DNA from: Vibrio japonicus
GTDB lineage: Bacteria > Pseudomonadota > Gammaproteobacteria > Enterobacterales > Vibrionaceae
Direction: 5' to 3'
Length of the DNA stretch: 64,000 nt
NCBI RefSeq assembly: GCF_024582835.1
Contig: NZ_CP102097.1
Location: forward strand, 310,001 to 374,000
The notes below the pieces were generated by a model. That model worked only from the letters and a program-made list of their open reading frames with translations. It was not told where the DNA came from and did not search any database. Both the position numbers and the translations under genes were made by a program. Shown here one piece after another: positions 35,200 to 44,271 of this stretch; position 1 is the stretch's first letter, and each line of letters opens with the position of its first letter.

Positions 35200-35273
35200 C
35201 AAATTAAACGACTCTTCTTTTGTCATCAAATCGAAAAAAACACCCACATCACCAAACCTTACTTTTTAAGAGT
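35200..35273 (-). promoter_or_regulatory. MelR-type promoter of the alpha-galactosidase gene
   Basis: Minus strand: -35 TTGATG (35224-35229), 17-bp spacer, -10 TAATTT (35201-35206), exactly the geometry of the promoter at 29519-29592. Direct repeats TTTGGTGAT and TTTGATGAC are 26 bp apart, and the ends GACTCTT / AAGAGT are shared. Further right, AAATGTGATCT (on the minus strand near 35370-35381) is one good half of a CRP site; its other half is poor. Confidence 0.7.
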
Positions 35274-35419
35274 CTTTAGATAAAAAGCAAAACCAAAAAG
35301 CATATTCCACACCAAGCATAAAACCTCCCCCCTTCCCTACACAAACAAGACCACAAAGCCAATACAGATCACATTTCAAATAAGCACCATCTGCTAGTCT
35401 TATCTCGAAGGCTTACTTT

Positions 35420-36355
35420 ATGGCACCCAATCAAACGCTATTTGGACAAATTTACATGCATAACTTAGAAGTATTTCAGTCTGAAAACATCAGCTATTTA
35501 GTCAATGATATGCGCTCAGCACCTTTAATTGATGTAGACACTGAGTTGAGCTTTGAGCAGCGCAAACCTTTTTACATGGCGGACTATCATTGGCACCAGC
35601 AAATAGAAATCAATGTATTGCATAAAGGAACGCTCGAATACGCGATCAACAATGCTAACGTCCAAATATCTGCTGGAGAGATGGCTGTGTTTTGGGCAGT
35701 GACGCCGCATAGAGTAAGTAAAGTCAGTGACGATGCTATGCTCGGGATCATCAACATTCCCTTGAGTGCTTTTCTTGGTTGGGTATTACCACAAGAGTTT
35801 GTACAACAAGTTATGCATGGTGGGGTGATCACGTCTCAGACTGAAGGGGTTATCAGCCTTTCAGAAAGCAATCGTTGGCTTAACTGCTATCACAGCGAAA
35901 ATAGCGTGAGAAATGGAATAGTCAGTGACGAGGTTTGTTTAATGTTGCGCCGCCTCTGCTCGTTCGATTACAAAGTCGAAATGTTCAGTTTTCTGCGTAA
36001 CGGTTCTTCACGTCATCCAAATGATACGGGTTATAAAAATGTGCAGCTCATGCTCGATTACATTGCTAAAAACCATAACAAAGACATCAAAGTCGACGAC
36101 ATCGCAGCCCATGTAAAACTGCATCCGAAATACGCGATGGGACTGTTTAAAAATATGCTGAATGTCTCGATAAAGCAGTATTTGATTATTATGCGCATTA
36201 ACCATGCGAAGGTATTACTGAGTAACACACGAAACCCAATCAAAAATATCGCCAATGACAGTGGCTTTAAGCACCCAGGTTCCTTTTTTGCTGCATTCAA
36301 GAGCCATACAAGTTTAACTCCTCAGCAATTTAGGTCAGAAACACAAATCATCTAA
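35420..36355 (+). CDS. melR: MelR-like AraC-family activator
   Basis: A 311-aa regulator with N-terminal cupin domain (HWHQQIEINVLHKGTLEYAINN, FWAVTPHRVS) and C-terminal AraC helix-turn-helix pair (VKLHPKYAMGLFKNML, MRINHAKVLLSNT, DSGFKHPGSFFAAF). The match to E. coli MelR runs along both domains: EVNV..EYLINN, FWA.TPH, HVKL..YAMG and KQY..MRINH are shared with MelR as I remember it. MelR senses melibiose and activates melAB. It is divergent from the alpha-galactosidase; its promoter shares the 260-bp gap with the operator block. Confidence 0.88.
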   Translation: MAPNQTLFGQIYMHNLEVFQSENISYLVNDMRSAPLIDVDTELSFEQRKPFYMADYHWHQQIEINVLHKGTLEYAINNANVQISAGEMAVFWAVTPHRVSKVSDDAMLGIINIPLSAFLGWVLPQEFVQQVMHGGVITSQTEGVISLSESNRWLNCYHSENSVRNGIVSDEVCLMLRRLCSFDYKVEMFSFLRNGSSRHPNDTGYKNVQLMLDYIAKNHNKDIKVDDIAAHVKLHPKYAMGLFKNMLNVSIKQYLIIMRINHAKVLLSNTRNPIKNIANDSGFKHPGSFFAAFKSHTSLTPQQFRSETQII

Positions 36356-36690
36356 TGATCTTACATGCTTTGTTCTTTAGTCCCAGTTTCTGGTCGAGAA
36401 GGTTACTCTCCCATAAATAATTTTTAGCTTGAGACCACCGACTTCAGTAGGCTGTTTCTTGATCGCAAGTCCTGTGCCACTCATTCCTCCTAGAGATAGT
36501 GGCGTATTCTGGGGAAAATTGACATCTGCGGAACCGAACCACAATGTAAACGCTTCCAAAACCACTAACTCATTAAAATATAGAAGATAAGAACCAGATT
36601 TCACAAATCAAAACCTTTAGGTATTTGAACTTGTTACACAATGAGTGTTTAATACTTCCAGTTAAAGTTTTTCACCATCAAAGGTTCTGT
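36356..36690. other. intergenic region with galR operator
   Basis: Contains the GalR-type operator at 36544-36559 and the galR promoter region (AT-rich TTAAAATATAGAAG at about 36574-36587). A 75-codon minus-strand open frame (36377-36604) overlaps the operator but has no ribosome site and no recognisable product, so it is not called. Confidence 0.45.
36544..36559. promoter_or_regulatory. GalR operator upstream of galR
   Basis: TGTAAACGCTTCCA (36545-36558) fits the LacI/GalR palindrome with central CG (E. coli gal consensus GTGNAANCGNTTNCAC). About 130 bp before the galR start, it suggests autoregulation. Confidence 0.65.
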
Positions 36691-37689
36691 ATGGCAACGA
36701 TCAAGGATGTGGCGAAGGAAGCGAGTGTTTCGGTCGCAACGGTTTCCCGCGTGATAAACAAGTCACCCAAAGCAAGTCAATCATCAATCGATGCGGTGAC
36801 CAAAGCGATGAGCAAGTTGGGTTACCGACCAAATGCTGCTGCTCGCGCACTGGTAAGCCAAAGTACAGATACGATGGGTGTGTTGGTCAGCGATGTGTCC
36901 GACCCATTCTTCGGTACACTCGTCAAATCAGTTGATAACGTCGCGCGTGAAAATGGCAAACATATCCTTATTGGTAACGGTTACCACAATCCTGAAGATG
37001 AGCGCCAAGCCCTGGAATTGCTGATCAATAGTCGTTGTGATGCGATCGTCATCCACTCCAAAGGCCTGTCTGATGAAGAACTGATTGGTTACGCCAAAGA
37101 GGTGAAAGGTATGGTGCTGATCAATCGCTATATTCCTGAATTGGCCGATCGTTGTATTTCTCTTGATAACCGCAAAGGGGCATTCTTAGCAACGGAATAT
37201 TTGATTCGTCACGGACATCGAAAAATTGCTTGTATCGCCTCTACTCAGGATATTGAAGATACCGATGAACGTCTGCAAGGCTATCTGGATGCACTAAAAG
37301 AACATGGCATTGAGTTATCAAAAAGCTATATCGAGTATGGTGAGCCAAACAGTGATGGCGGTGAAGTTGCGATGACGAATCTGTTAACCAAATCTTTGGA
37401 GATTACTGGCGTCGTCACCTACAACGACTACATGGCAGCGGGTGCTTTGTCAGCGTTAGATCAAAATGGTATTGAAGTACCAAATAAGGTATCGATGGTA
37501 GGGTTTGATGATGGCTTAATTGCACGCTTTGTTCATCCCCACCTCACCACGGTTCGATATCCAATCGAGATGATGGCTGAACGTGCCGCTCGCTTGGCTT
37601 TGGCACGGTCACGTGACGAAAAAGTTGAAGATGATACTATTATTTTCAGCCCAACATTAGTGCGCAGAAACTCTGTTGTGCGTTGTTGA
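36691..37689 (+). CDS. galR: GalR, galactose repressor (LacI family)
   Basis: A 332-aa LacI-family repressor very close to E. coli GalR: N-terminal helix-turn-helix MATIKDVAKEASVSVATVSR with hinge, then the periplasmic-binding-like core with SDVSDPFFGTLVKSVD, IGNGYHNPEDERQAL, MVLINRYIPE, YNDYMAAGALSAL and SPTLVRR near the end. It binds galactose and releases DNA. The frame extends to 36625, but ATG 36691 behind AAAGG is the family start. Neighbours are the gal operon (convergent) and the melR-like gene; operators with GalR pattern lie at its own promoter and upstream of galE. Confidence 0.95.
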   Translation: MATIKDVAKEASVSVATVSRVINKSPKASQSSIDAVTKAMSKLGYRPNAAARALVSQSTDTMGVLVSDVSDPFFGTLVKSVDNVARENGKHILIGNGYHNPEDERQALELLINSRCDAIVIHSKGLSDEELIGYAKEVKGMVLINRYIPELADRCISLDNRKGAFLATEYLIRHGHRKIACIASTQDIEDTDERLQGYLDALKEHGIELSKSYIEYGEPNSDGGEVAMTNLLTKSLEITGVVTYNDYMAAGALSALDQNGIEVPNKVSMVGFDDGLIARFVHPHLTTVRYPIEMMAERAARLALARSRDEKVEDDTIIFSPTLVRRNSVVRC

Positions 37690-37716
37690 TTATCTATATC
37701 CAATTGACTCCGAATC

Positions 37717-37741
37717 AAAAAAAGTGGGCATAGAGCCCACC
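37717..37741 (-). terminator. gal operon terminator
   Basis: Stem GTGGGC / GCCCAC with 5-nt loop followed on the minus strand by seven T residues; a strong intrinsic terminator that closes galETK plus the galM remnant. It lies between convergent galR and the gal operon. Confidence 0.85.
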
Positions 37742-37752
37742 AAAAATGCTAT

Positions 37753-37896
37753 CTAAAATTCAAACTGATACACGATATCCAGAAACGTTACCGTCATACC
37801 ATTCGCATTAGTAAGATGGAGTAGGTTCGCCGCTTGACCGTCAAACGATGGCGTTTACATCATCGCTTGTTCTAGTTGTTCAAAATATGCTTTCAT
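37753..37896 (-). pseudogene. galM: galM (aldose 1-epimerase) remnant
   Basis: After galK, an ATG at 37896 with ribosome site AAAGGCAAG opens a frame (MKAYFEQLEQAMM) cut by TAA at codon 14 (37855-37857). Reading on in frame gives TPSFDGQAANLLHLTNANG then MTVTFLDI, the N-terminal beta-strands of GalM, and immediately VYQFEF and TAG, which looks like the C-terminal end of the same protein. About 47 of the expected 350 codons remain. The gene has lost its middle by deletion at GATATC and has a nonsense codon; it occupies the galK-galM position usual in Vibrio and enterics. The mutarotase function must come from elsewhere or be dispensable. Confidence 0.72.
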
Positions 37897-37905
37897 CACT
37901 TGCCT

Positions 37906-39066
37906 TTACAATACTTCGGCCAGACCTGCGCCATCTTGGGCTTTGCAAACATAAATCGACTCTTTTAAACCTGTCGCTGCTTGGTATTTTGCTTCTACCG
38001 CCGCTTTCACTTCATCCACTAATGCAGGTCGAACAAGAGCCACGATACAACCACCGAAGCCACCACCGGTCATGCGCACACCACCTTGCTCACCGATCAC
38101 TCCTTTCACAATCTCAACTAAGGTGTCGATTTCTTTAACTGTAATCTCGAAATCATCACGCATAGATGCATGTGACTGGGCCATCAATTCCCCCATGTAC
38201 TTCAAATCGTGTGCACGCAGCGCTTGTGCCGCTTTTACTGTGCGGTCGTTTTCGGTGATCACATGACGCGCACGTTTTGCCACTATTTCATCCAGCTCAG
38301 AGATTTTTTCGTTGAACTGCTCAATGGTTACGTCGCGTAGTGCTTTAACGCCAAAGATTCGCGCCGCTTCTTCACATTGCTCACGACGAGTGTTGTATTC
38401 GCTGTCCACCAGACCACGTTTTTTATTCGAGTTGATAATCACGACTGCCATGTCCTCAGGCATAGAAACCGCTTGTGTTTCCAGACTGCGACAATCCAAT
38501 AGCATGGCGTGGTTTTCTCGACCTTCTGCCGAAATCATTTGATCCATGATGCCGCAATTACAACCAACAAATTCGTTCTCTGCTTGCTGACCATTTAATG
38601 CGATTTCCGCCTGGCTGATTTCTAGATTGAATAACACTTTAAACGTCTGACCAATCACAACTTCCAGTGCCGCTGATGAGCTCAACCCCGCACCTTGAGG
38701 GACATTGCCGCTGACAGAGATATCAGCACCAGTAAACTGGTACCCACGAGCCAGCAGGCACTTCACGACACCGCGAATATAGTTCGCCCACATTTTGTCT
38801 TCTTGGAATATGATTTCTTGAGTGATATCGAATTCATCAACGGCGTTATCGTAATCAACCGATACCACGCGTACTAGGTTGTCTTCGCGCTTTGCTGCCG
38901 CAACAACCGTTTGATAGTTGATCGCACATGGCAGTACAAAACCATCATTGTAGTCGGTGTGTTCACCAATCAGGTTTACACGACCAGGCGCTTGGATAAT
39001 GTGGCTTGGCGCATAGCCCAACACTTTCTCAAAAGACGCTTTCACATTTTGGATTAAATCAGACAT
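37906..39066 (-). CDS. galK: galactokinase
   Basis: A 386-aa GHMP kinase that phosphorylates alpha-D-galactose at C1. Signature [19 protein letters not shown] at the N-terminus, ATP-binding [17 protein letters not shown] in the middle, and [14 protein letters not shown] at the C-terminal side are all intact. E. coli GalK has 382 aa. It lies 124 bp after galT, a gap that contains a palindromic hairpin, and is followed by the galM remnant. Confidence 0.97.
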   Translation of the reverse strand: MSDLIQNVKASFEKVLGYAPSHIIQAPGRVNLIGEHTDYNDGFVLPCAINYQTVVAAAKREDNLVRVVSVDYDNAVDEFDITQEIIFQEDKMWANYIRGVVKCLLARGYQFTGADISVSGNVPQGAGLSSSAALEVVIGQTFKVLFNLEISQAEIALNGQQAENEFVGCNCGIMDQMISAEGRENHAMLLDCRSLETQAVSMPEDMAVVIINSNKKRGLVDSEYNTRREQCEEAARIFGVKALRDVTIEQFNEKISELDEIVAKRARHVITENDRTVKAAQALRAHDLKYMGELMAQSHASMRDDFEITVKEIDTLVEIVKGVIGEQGGVRMTGGGFGGCIVALVRPALVDEVKAAVEAKYQAATGLKESIYVCKAQDGAGLAEVL

Positions 39067-39155
39067 AGTTAAATCTCAGCTTCAAATTGTATTTAGATCC
39101 CCGAACCCTTTGCTCATTCGCGATCGTGAACCACTTATTTGATTTTCTGTTTTTC

Positions 39156-39184
39156 AGGTTCTAGGGCCTAGGATCCTAGAACCT
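39156..39184 (-). repeat. palindromic hairpin between galT and galK
   Basis: AGGTTCTAGG / CCTAGAACCT form a perfect 10-bp stem around a 9-nt loop that itself contains CCTAGG. There is no T-run, so it is not a canonical terminator. It resembles short intergenic palindromic elements known from bacterial genomes and would sit between the galT and galK cistrons of the mRNA, where it could protect one end or lower galK output. Confidence 0.55.
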
Positions 39185-39190
39185 CCTAAA

Positions 39191-40243
39191 TCACTGTTCT
39201 TTGTAGTGCAAATCACTCACATCACGCAGACGCTGTGCCGCTTGTTCTGCGGTTAAGTCGCGTTGGTTTTCAGCCAGCATTTCGTAGCCCACCATAAACT
39301 TACGAACTGTCGCGCTACGTAATAGTGGCGGGTAGAACAGTGCGTGAAGCTGCCAATGGTCGATATCTGTACCTTCTTCAAAGAACGGGGCGTAGTGCCA
39401 ACCCATTGAGTAAGGGAAAGAACATTGGAATAGATTGTCATAGCGGCTGGTCAGCTTTTTGATAGCGACAGCAAGATCATCACGCTGCTCATTACTTAAC
39501 TCGCTCATACGGCGGATGTGTGTTTTAGGTAGCAGCATGGTTTCGAATGGCCATGCCGCCCAGTAAGGGACAACCGCCAACCAATGCTCGGTTTCAACGA
39601 CAATACGGGAGCCATCTTTTAGCTCAGCTTGTACGTAATCCACCAGCAGGTTGCTACCGTGTTCCTGGTAGTAAGCTTTTAGGTTTTGCTCTTTACGTTC
39701 AATCTCGTTTGGTAAGAAGCTGTTCGCCCAGATTTGACCATGTGGGTGAGGCTGAGAACAGCCCATGGTTTCACCCTTATTCTCAAACGCTTGAACCCAA
39801 ACGTAGTCTTTACCTAGTTCTTCAATCTGCTCGTTCCACGTATCAATCACGCCACGGATTTTGTCTACCGGTAATTCAGGTAAGGTTTTGCTGTGGTCAG
39901 GAGAGAAACAAATCACTCGGCTCAAACCGCGTACACCTTGGGTTTTAAATAGTGGGTTGTCTGATTCTGGTGCATCTGGTGAGTCCACCATCAGCGCAGC
40001 AAAATCGTTATTGAACACGTACGTGCCCTCATAATCTGGGTTAACATCGCCAGAGATACGCTCATTTGTCGGGCACAGGAAACACTTCTCATCGTAGCTT
40101 GGTAGCTCATCAATCGCAGCTTTCTCATCTGCGCCACTCCAAGGACGTTTTGCACGGTGTGGTGACACTAAAATCCATTGACCCGTTAATGGGTTGTAAC
40201 GACGGTGTGGATGATCCACTGGGTTAAATTCAACGTTCGACAT
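39191..40243 (-). CDS. galT: galactose-1-phosphate uridylyltransferase
   Basis: A 350-aa HIT-superfamily enzyme that exchanges UDP between UDP-glucose and galactose-1-phosphate. The active-site nucleophile His is in [11 protein letters not shown]; metal-binding CFLCPTNER near residue 55 and the C-terminal half ([11 protein letters not shown]) are complete. E. coli GalT has 348 aa. It follows galE by 55 bp. Confidence 0.97.
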   Translation of the reverse strand: MSNVEFNPVDHPHRRYNPLTGQWILVSPHRAKRPWSGADEKAAIDELPSYDEKCFLCPTNERISGDVNPDYEGTYVFNNDFAALMVDSPDAPESDNPLFKTQGVRGLSRVICFSPDHSKTLPELPVDKIRGVIDTWNEQIEELGKDYVWVQAFENKGETMGCSQPHPHGQIWANSFLPNEIERKEQNLKAYYQEHGSNLLVDYVQAELKDGSRIVVETEHWLAVVPYWAAWPFETMLLPKTHIRRMSELSNEQRDDLAVAIKKLTSRYDNLFQCSFPYSMGWHYAPFFEEGTDIDHWQLHALFYPPLLRSATVRKFMVGYEMLAENQRDLTAEQAAQRLRDVSDLHYKEQ

Positions 40244-40298
40244 TTTACTTACTCAACTGATTATTCTTGCAATTGCGGCGCACAACACCGGATGAAAA

Positions 40299-41309
40299 TT
40301 AGTAACCTTGTGGGTTATTTGATTGCCAATTCCAAGTATCGGCAGTCATTTCAGCAACGCTGCGTGTTGCTTTCCAGCCAAGCTCGCGCTCTGCCTTGTC
40401 TGTGCTCGCCCAACATTCGGCGATATCACCCGGACGACGCGGGCACAACTCATAAGGCACAGGTTTACCGCAAGCGGCACCGAAAGCTTCTACCATTTCA
40501 AGTACGCTAGAACCTTTACCTGTCCCTAGGTTGTAAATGTGCAAACCCGCTTTATCACCCACTGATTTCAATGCTGCAATATGACCATCAGCCAAGTCCA
40601 TTACGTGGATGTAGTCACGCACCCCCGTTCCATCTGGTGTTGAGTAGTCGTTGCCAAACACTGACAATTTTTCTCGGCGGCCAACCGCTACCTGAGCAAT
40701 AAACGGCATCAAGTTGTTTGGAATGCCTTGTGGGTCTTCGCCCATGTTGCCTGATGGATGCGCACCGACAGGGTTAAAGTAGCGCAGTAACGTGATACTC
40801 CAATCAGTTTCTGCATTGAATAAATCACTCAAACACGCTTCCACCATGTATTTACTGCGACCATAAGGGTTGGTTGTTGCACCTGTAGGTGAGTCTTCTG
40901 TGATCGGAACGATTTCTGGATCGCCGTAGACGGTTGCAGAGGAACTGAATACGATGCTTTTCACCCCCGCTTTACGCATGCTGCGGGCCAACACCAATGA
41001 ACCATTGACATTGTTATCGTAATATTCCAATGGCTTGACGACTGACTCGCCTACCGCTTTCAGACCTGCAAAATGAATGACCGCTTGGATATCATGCTCA
41101 GCGAATACCGAATCCAAAAACGCTTCATCACGAATGTCGCCTTGGTAGAACGCAGGTTGTTTGCCTGTTAGCGCTTCAATACGGCTTAACACTTCTATTT
41201 TGGCATTACACAAGTTATCGACGATGATGGGCTCCATGCCCGCCTCAATCATCTGAACGCATGTGTGACTGCCGATATAACCCATACCACCTGTGACAAG
41301 TACTTTCAC
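40299..41309 (-). CDS. galE: UDP-glucose 4-epimerase
   Basis: A 336-aa short-chain dehydrogenase-type epimerase with NAD Rossmann GGMGYIGSHTCVQMI, catalytic Ser-Thr in FSSSATVYGD and the YGRSKYM (YxxxK) pair. It recycles UDP-galactose to UDP-glucose and supplies UDP-galactose to surface polysaccharides. First gene of the galETK operon; a perfect GalR-type palindrome lies 155 bp upstream. Confidence 0.97.
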   Translation of the reverse strand: MKVLVTGGMGYIGSHTCVQMIEAGMEPIIVDNLCNAKIEVLSRIEALTGKQPAFYQGDIRDEAFLDSVFAEHDIQAVIHFAGLKAVGESVVKPLEYYDNNVNGSLVLARSMRKAGVKSIVFSSSATVYGDPEIVPITEDSPTGATTNPYGRSKYMVEACLSDLFNAETDWSITLLRYFNPVGAHPSGNMGEDPQGIPNNLMPFIAQVAVGRREKLSVFGNDYSTPDGTGVRDYIHVMDLADGHIAALKSVGDKAGLHIYNLGTGKGSSVLEMVEAFGAACGKPVPYELCPRRPGDIAECWASTDKAERELGWKATRSVAEMTADTWNWQSNNPQGY

Positions 41310-41463
41310 TTTTACTTCTCCGCTGTTGCTACTTCCTGCTCGGTATCGGACCTGATGCTCACTGAGCCAGCGTTAATCACACCAAGTCGATACGCCCGAT
41401 TCTTCTCTGGTTAAAATTCTATCAACCAACACCGATTCAGATCCGTGATCAAACTCAAATTAG

Positions 41464-41477
41464 TGTAAACGTTTACA
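41464..41477. promoter_or_regulatory. GalR operator (perfect palindrome)
   Basis: TGTAAACGTTTACA, a perfect 14-bp palindrome with central CG, the ideal LacI/GalR half-site pair (flanks GTG...CAG fit the 16-bp consensus on the left). Confidence 0.8.
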
Positions 41478-41628
41478 GTAAATTAAAAGAAAGAAATAGT
41501 TTGTCCTTCCAGAGAGGAGTGACGCCTAAATTCTATATAGGTTAATATTCATTAGGGTTCATCAAGTCTCAATCTGACTGAATCAAAAAATTCAACTTAG
41601 ATAAATAATTTAAAAACCACGGATAAAG

Positions 41629-41644
41629 TGTAATCGTTACCATT
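41629..41644. promoter_or_regulatory. second GalR-like operator
   Basis: GTGTAATCGTTACCAT fits the E. coli gal external operator pattern (GTGTAAACGATTCCAC) at 12 of 16 positions by eye and keeps the central CG. Confidence 0.5.
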
Positions 41645-41912
41645 GGATTGCAGTTTGCTTTGAACAAGCAATAGATCAGCCAAGAGAAGCAGAAAAATTC
41701 GAGTTGTCGGTTTATTTTTTAGAGCTCAACAATTGGAATAATAGGCAATACTCGGAGACGATCCGACATTCACGAAAACCCTTTCCTCTTCTAAAATACG
41801 CCCTATATTAAACACGTTTGCGATTCAAGTTGTGAGCGAAAAATAAACGGCTTGTGACTGTCTGGTTTTTGCGACCATAAATCATAAGTGCTAACACCTT
41901 AGAAGGATGACC

Positions 41913-43082
41913 ATGCAATTAGATTTCTCATACTACAACCCGACAACAATCCACTTTGGTAAAGACTCACTATCCAAACTGAACGATGAACTGCCAAACT
42001 ATGGCGATACCGTTTTGCTTGTCTACGGTCGTAACGCAATTAAATCGAATGGCATTTACGACAAAGTAATAGCGAGCCTGTCCGCAGCTGGCAAAAATGT
42101 TGTTGAGCTATCAGGTGTTATGCCAAACCCGACTTACGACAAAATGATGGAAGGTGTTCAGCTTGTTCGCGAGCATAATGTCGACCTTATTCTTGCGGTT
42201 GGTGGCGGCTCAGTGGTTGACTGTGCGAAAGGAATCGCAATATCAGCACATTGTGAAGGTCAAGACCCATTCCAAAAATACTGGGTAGATTTTCAAGACT
42301 TAGAAAATGATGTGGTTCCAGTTGCTTCAATCCTGACCATGGTTGGCACAGGTTCTGAAATGAACGGTGGTTCAGTGATCACTCATGAAGAAACGAAAAA
42401 CAAAGCTGGCCGTGTATTCCCGCCAGTTGCTTACCCTAAGTTTTCTATCCTGAACCCTGAATACACATTTACTGTATCTCAATACCAAATGGTAAGTGGT
42501 GTATTTGACACCATGTCTCACCTTATGGAGCAATACTTCTCAGACCAAGGTGCAAATACCACAGATTACGTTATCGAAAGTCTACTGAAGTCTTCAATCG
42601 ATAACTTACGCGTTGCACTGAAAACACCAGATGACTATGAAGCACGTAGTAACATCATGTGGAATGCAACGTTGGCACTGAACACGATTACTGGCTTGTC
42701 AAAAACTCAGGATTGGCAGGTTCACATGATTGAGCACCAATTAGGTGCTTACACAGACTGTGCTCACGGTATGGGTCTAGCAGCAGTTTCACTGCCGTAT
42801 TACCGTCTGATTTACAAATTTGGTTTAGATAAGTTTGTTCGTTTTGCTACTCAAGTATGGGGTGTATCGACAGAAGGTAAGACAAAAGAGCAAATCGCGC
42901 TTGAAGGTATTGATGCGCTAGAAGCATTTACTAAAGAGTGCGGTATCGTCACCTCTTTAGAAGAGCTAGGTGCGACGAAAGAGATGCTACCGAAGATCGC
43001 TGAATCAACCATCATCATCGGCAATGGCTACAAAAAGCTGACAAATGAAGAAGTTCTGAACATTCTTGAAGAGTGCTTCTAA
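41913..43082 (+). CDS. iron-containing alcohol dehydrogenase (YqhD/BDH-like)
   Basis: A 389-aa NADPH-dependent group III alcohol dehydrogenase reducing aldehydes. Nucleotide-binding LAVGGGSVVDCAKG, and the metal ligands in GVFDTMSHLMEQ (Asp and His), MIEHQLGA (His) and DCAHGMGL (His) are present; the overall pattern matches E. coli YqhD (387 aa). ATG 41913 has AGAAGG at proper distance; the ATG at 41907 is too close to it. Possible partner of the aldo/keto reductase 92 bp downstream, although a terminator separates them. Confidence 0.9.
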   Translation: MQLDFSYYNPTTIHFGKDSLSKLNDELPNYGDTVLLVYGRNAIKSNGIYDKVIASLSAAGKNVVELSGVMPNPTYDKMMEGVQLVREHNVDLILAVGGGSVVDCAKGIAISAHCEGQDPFQKYWVDFQDLENDVVPVASILTMVGTGSEMNGGSVITHEETKNKAGRVFPPVAYPKFSILNPEYTFTVSQYQMVSGVFDTMSHLMEQYFSDQGANTTDYVIESLLKSSIDNLRVALKTPDDYEARSNIMWNATLALNTITGLSKTQDWQVHMIEHQLGAYTDCAHGMGLAAVSLPYYRLIYKFGLDKFVRFATQVWGVSTEGKTKEQIALEGIDALEAFTKECGIVTSLEELGATKEMLPKIAESTIIIGNGYKKLTNEEVLNILEECF

Positions 43083-43098
43083 GCATTATTCCTATTTC

Positions 43099-43130
43099 AA
43101 AGCGAGCATCAAAGCTCGCTTTTTCTTTTC
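43099..43130 (+). terminator. dehydrogenase terminator
   Basis: 9-bp stem AAAGCGAGC / GCTCGCTTT, loop ATCAAA, then TTTCTTTT; strong intrinsic terminator 16 bp after the stop codon. Confidence 0.85.
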
Positions 43131-43173
43131 CTCTCAGAGTGAATCTGAATCAGCGCTATAGAGATTTTCTACT

Positions 43174-44043
43174 ATGGAATATACAACCTTAAGTAATAAT
43201 CTAGAGATGCCGATGGTCGGTTTCGGTGTTTTTCAAGTAACAGATAAAGAGGAATGTAAGCAATCAGTGCTCAGCGCTATCCGTACTGGCTACCGTCTTA
43301 TCGATACTGCGGCCGTCTATGGCAATGAAGATGCCGTTGGCGACGCTGTACGTGAAGCGATTGCAGAAGGTATTTGTGCACGTGAAGATCTATTTATCAC
43401 CTCAAAACTGTGGGTTCAAGACATGGCAAATTACGATGCCGCTTACGCGGGTATCGAAGCCTCACTTGAAAAGTCTTGTTTAGAGTATTTCGATTTGTAT
43501 CTGCTACACCAAGCGATGGGCGATTACTTTAGTGCTTGGCGTGCGATGGAAGATGCTTATGAGGAAGGAAAGTTAAAAGCAATTGGCGTATCAAACTTCT
43601 ATGCGCACGTGTTGGCGAATTTCTGTGAGACGGTAAAAATTAAGCCAATGGTCAACCAAGTTGAACTACACCCTTACTTTGCTCAGCCTGCAGCCCTAGA
43701 AACCATGAAACAATACAACGTTCAACCCGAAGCGTGGGCACCACTTGGCGGCGGCCGTCACAAACCTTTCGAAGACGAAATGCTAGCAGGTATTGCTAAT
43801 GCGCACGGCAAAACAGTCGCTCAGGTGATTCTACGTTGGAACTTACAACGTGGAGTTACTGTGATTCCAAAATCGATCAAACAAGCACGTATTGAAGAAA
43901 ACTTCGATGTTTGGGATTTCACTCTTTCAGGTGAAGATATGGATAAAATCAATTGCCTTGATTTAGGATACGTCGGTGAAGCAGTGAAGCACTTTAACCC
44001 TGAGTTTGTTCGCGGTTGTCTGGGTGTGAAAATTCACGACTAG
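43174..44043 (+). CDS. aldo/keto reductase
   Basis: A 289-aa NADPH-dependent AKR in the 2,5-diketogluconate reductase-like group. The catalytic tetrad is visible: Asp and Tyr in LIDTAAVYGNE, Lys in FITSKLWV and His in LYLLHQAMG; C-terminal cofactor-binding VIPKSIKQARIEENF. It detoxifies aldehydes such as methylglyoxal or reduces keto-sugars. Its neighbour is another aldehyde-reducing enzyme, so the pair may handle reactive carbonyls; ligand unknown. Confidence 0.92.
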   Translation: MEYTTLSNNLEMPMVGFGVFQVTDKEECKQSVLSAIRTGYRLIDTAAVYGNEDAVGDAVREAIAEGICAREDLFITSKLWVQDMANYDAAYAGIEASLEKSCLEYFDLYLLHQAMGDYFSAWRAMEDAYEEGKLKAIGVSNFYAHVLANFCETVKIKPMVNQVELHPYFAQPAALETMKQYNVQPEAWAPLGGGRHKPFEDEMLAGIANAHGKTVAQVILRWNLQRGVTVIPKSIKQARIEENFDVWDFTLSGEDMDKINCLDLGYVGEAVKHFNPEFVRGCLGVKIHD

Positions 44044-44110
44044 TAATGGCGAATATAATCATTCCGTCATATTTGAGCTGACCTGTTTTCATTAGTCGCC
44101 ACTACCCACT

Positions 44111-44163
44111 AAAACCAATGCCAATCAGTTCGTTATCAACAATGATTGGCATTGGTTTTATTA
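44111..44163. terminator. bidirectional terminator
   Basis: A perfect 17-bp stem (44111-44127 with 44143-44159), loop 15 nt, followed by TTTTATT on the plus strand and TTTT on the minus strand. It separates the convergent aldo/keto reductase and hydrolase genes. Confidence 0.88.
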
Positions 44164-44271
44164 ACATGGGTATAAGCCGCTCACAACTTTCTCTTGAACG
44201 GCTCTTTTTTCTTAAATGTACTTTAAATTTCAACGAACTTAGCCAATTGTTAAGCGCATGAAATCTCTTGC

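Larger units (their letters stand above)
41310..41912. promoter_or_regulatory. divergent galE / alcohol dehydrogenase control region
   Basis: A 603-bp gap without ORF. It has two GalR-like operators: the perfect palindrome TGTAAACGTTTACA at 41464-41477 and GTGTAATCGTTACCAT at 41629-41644, 165 bp apart. In E. coli gal, two operators about 114 bp apart allow DNA looping; a similar bipartite arrangement is possible here, or the second site serves the dehydrogenase gene. The rest is AT-rich. Confidence 0.5.

Noticed and set aside
36377..36604. 75-codon minus-strand ORF between the melR-like gene and galR
   Set aside because: No ribosome site, no family resemblance, and it covers the galR operator; likely a chance open frame.
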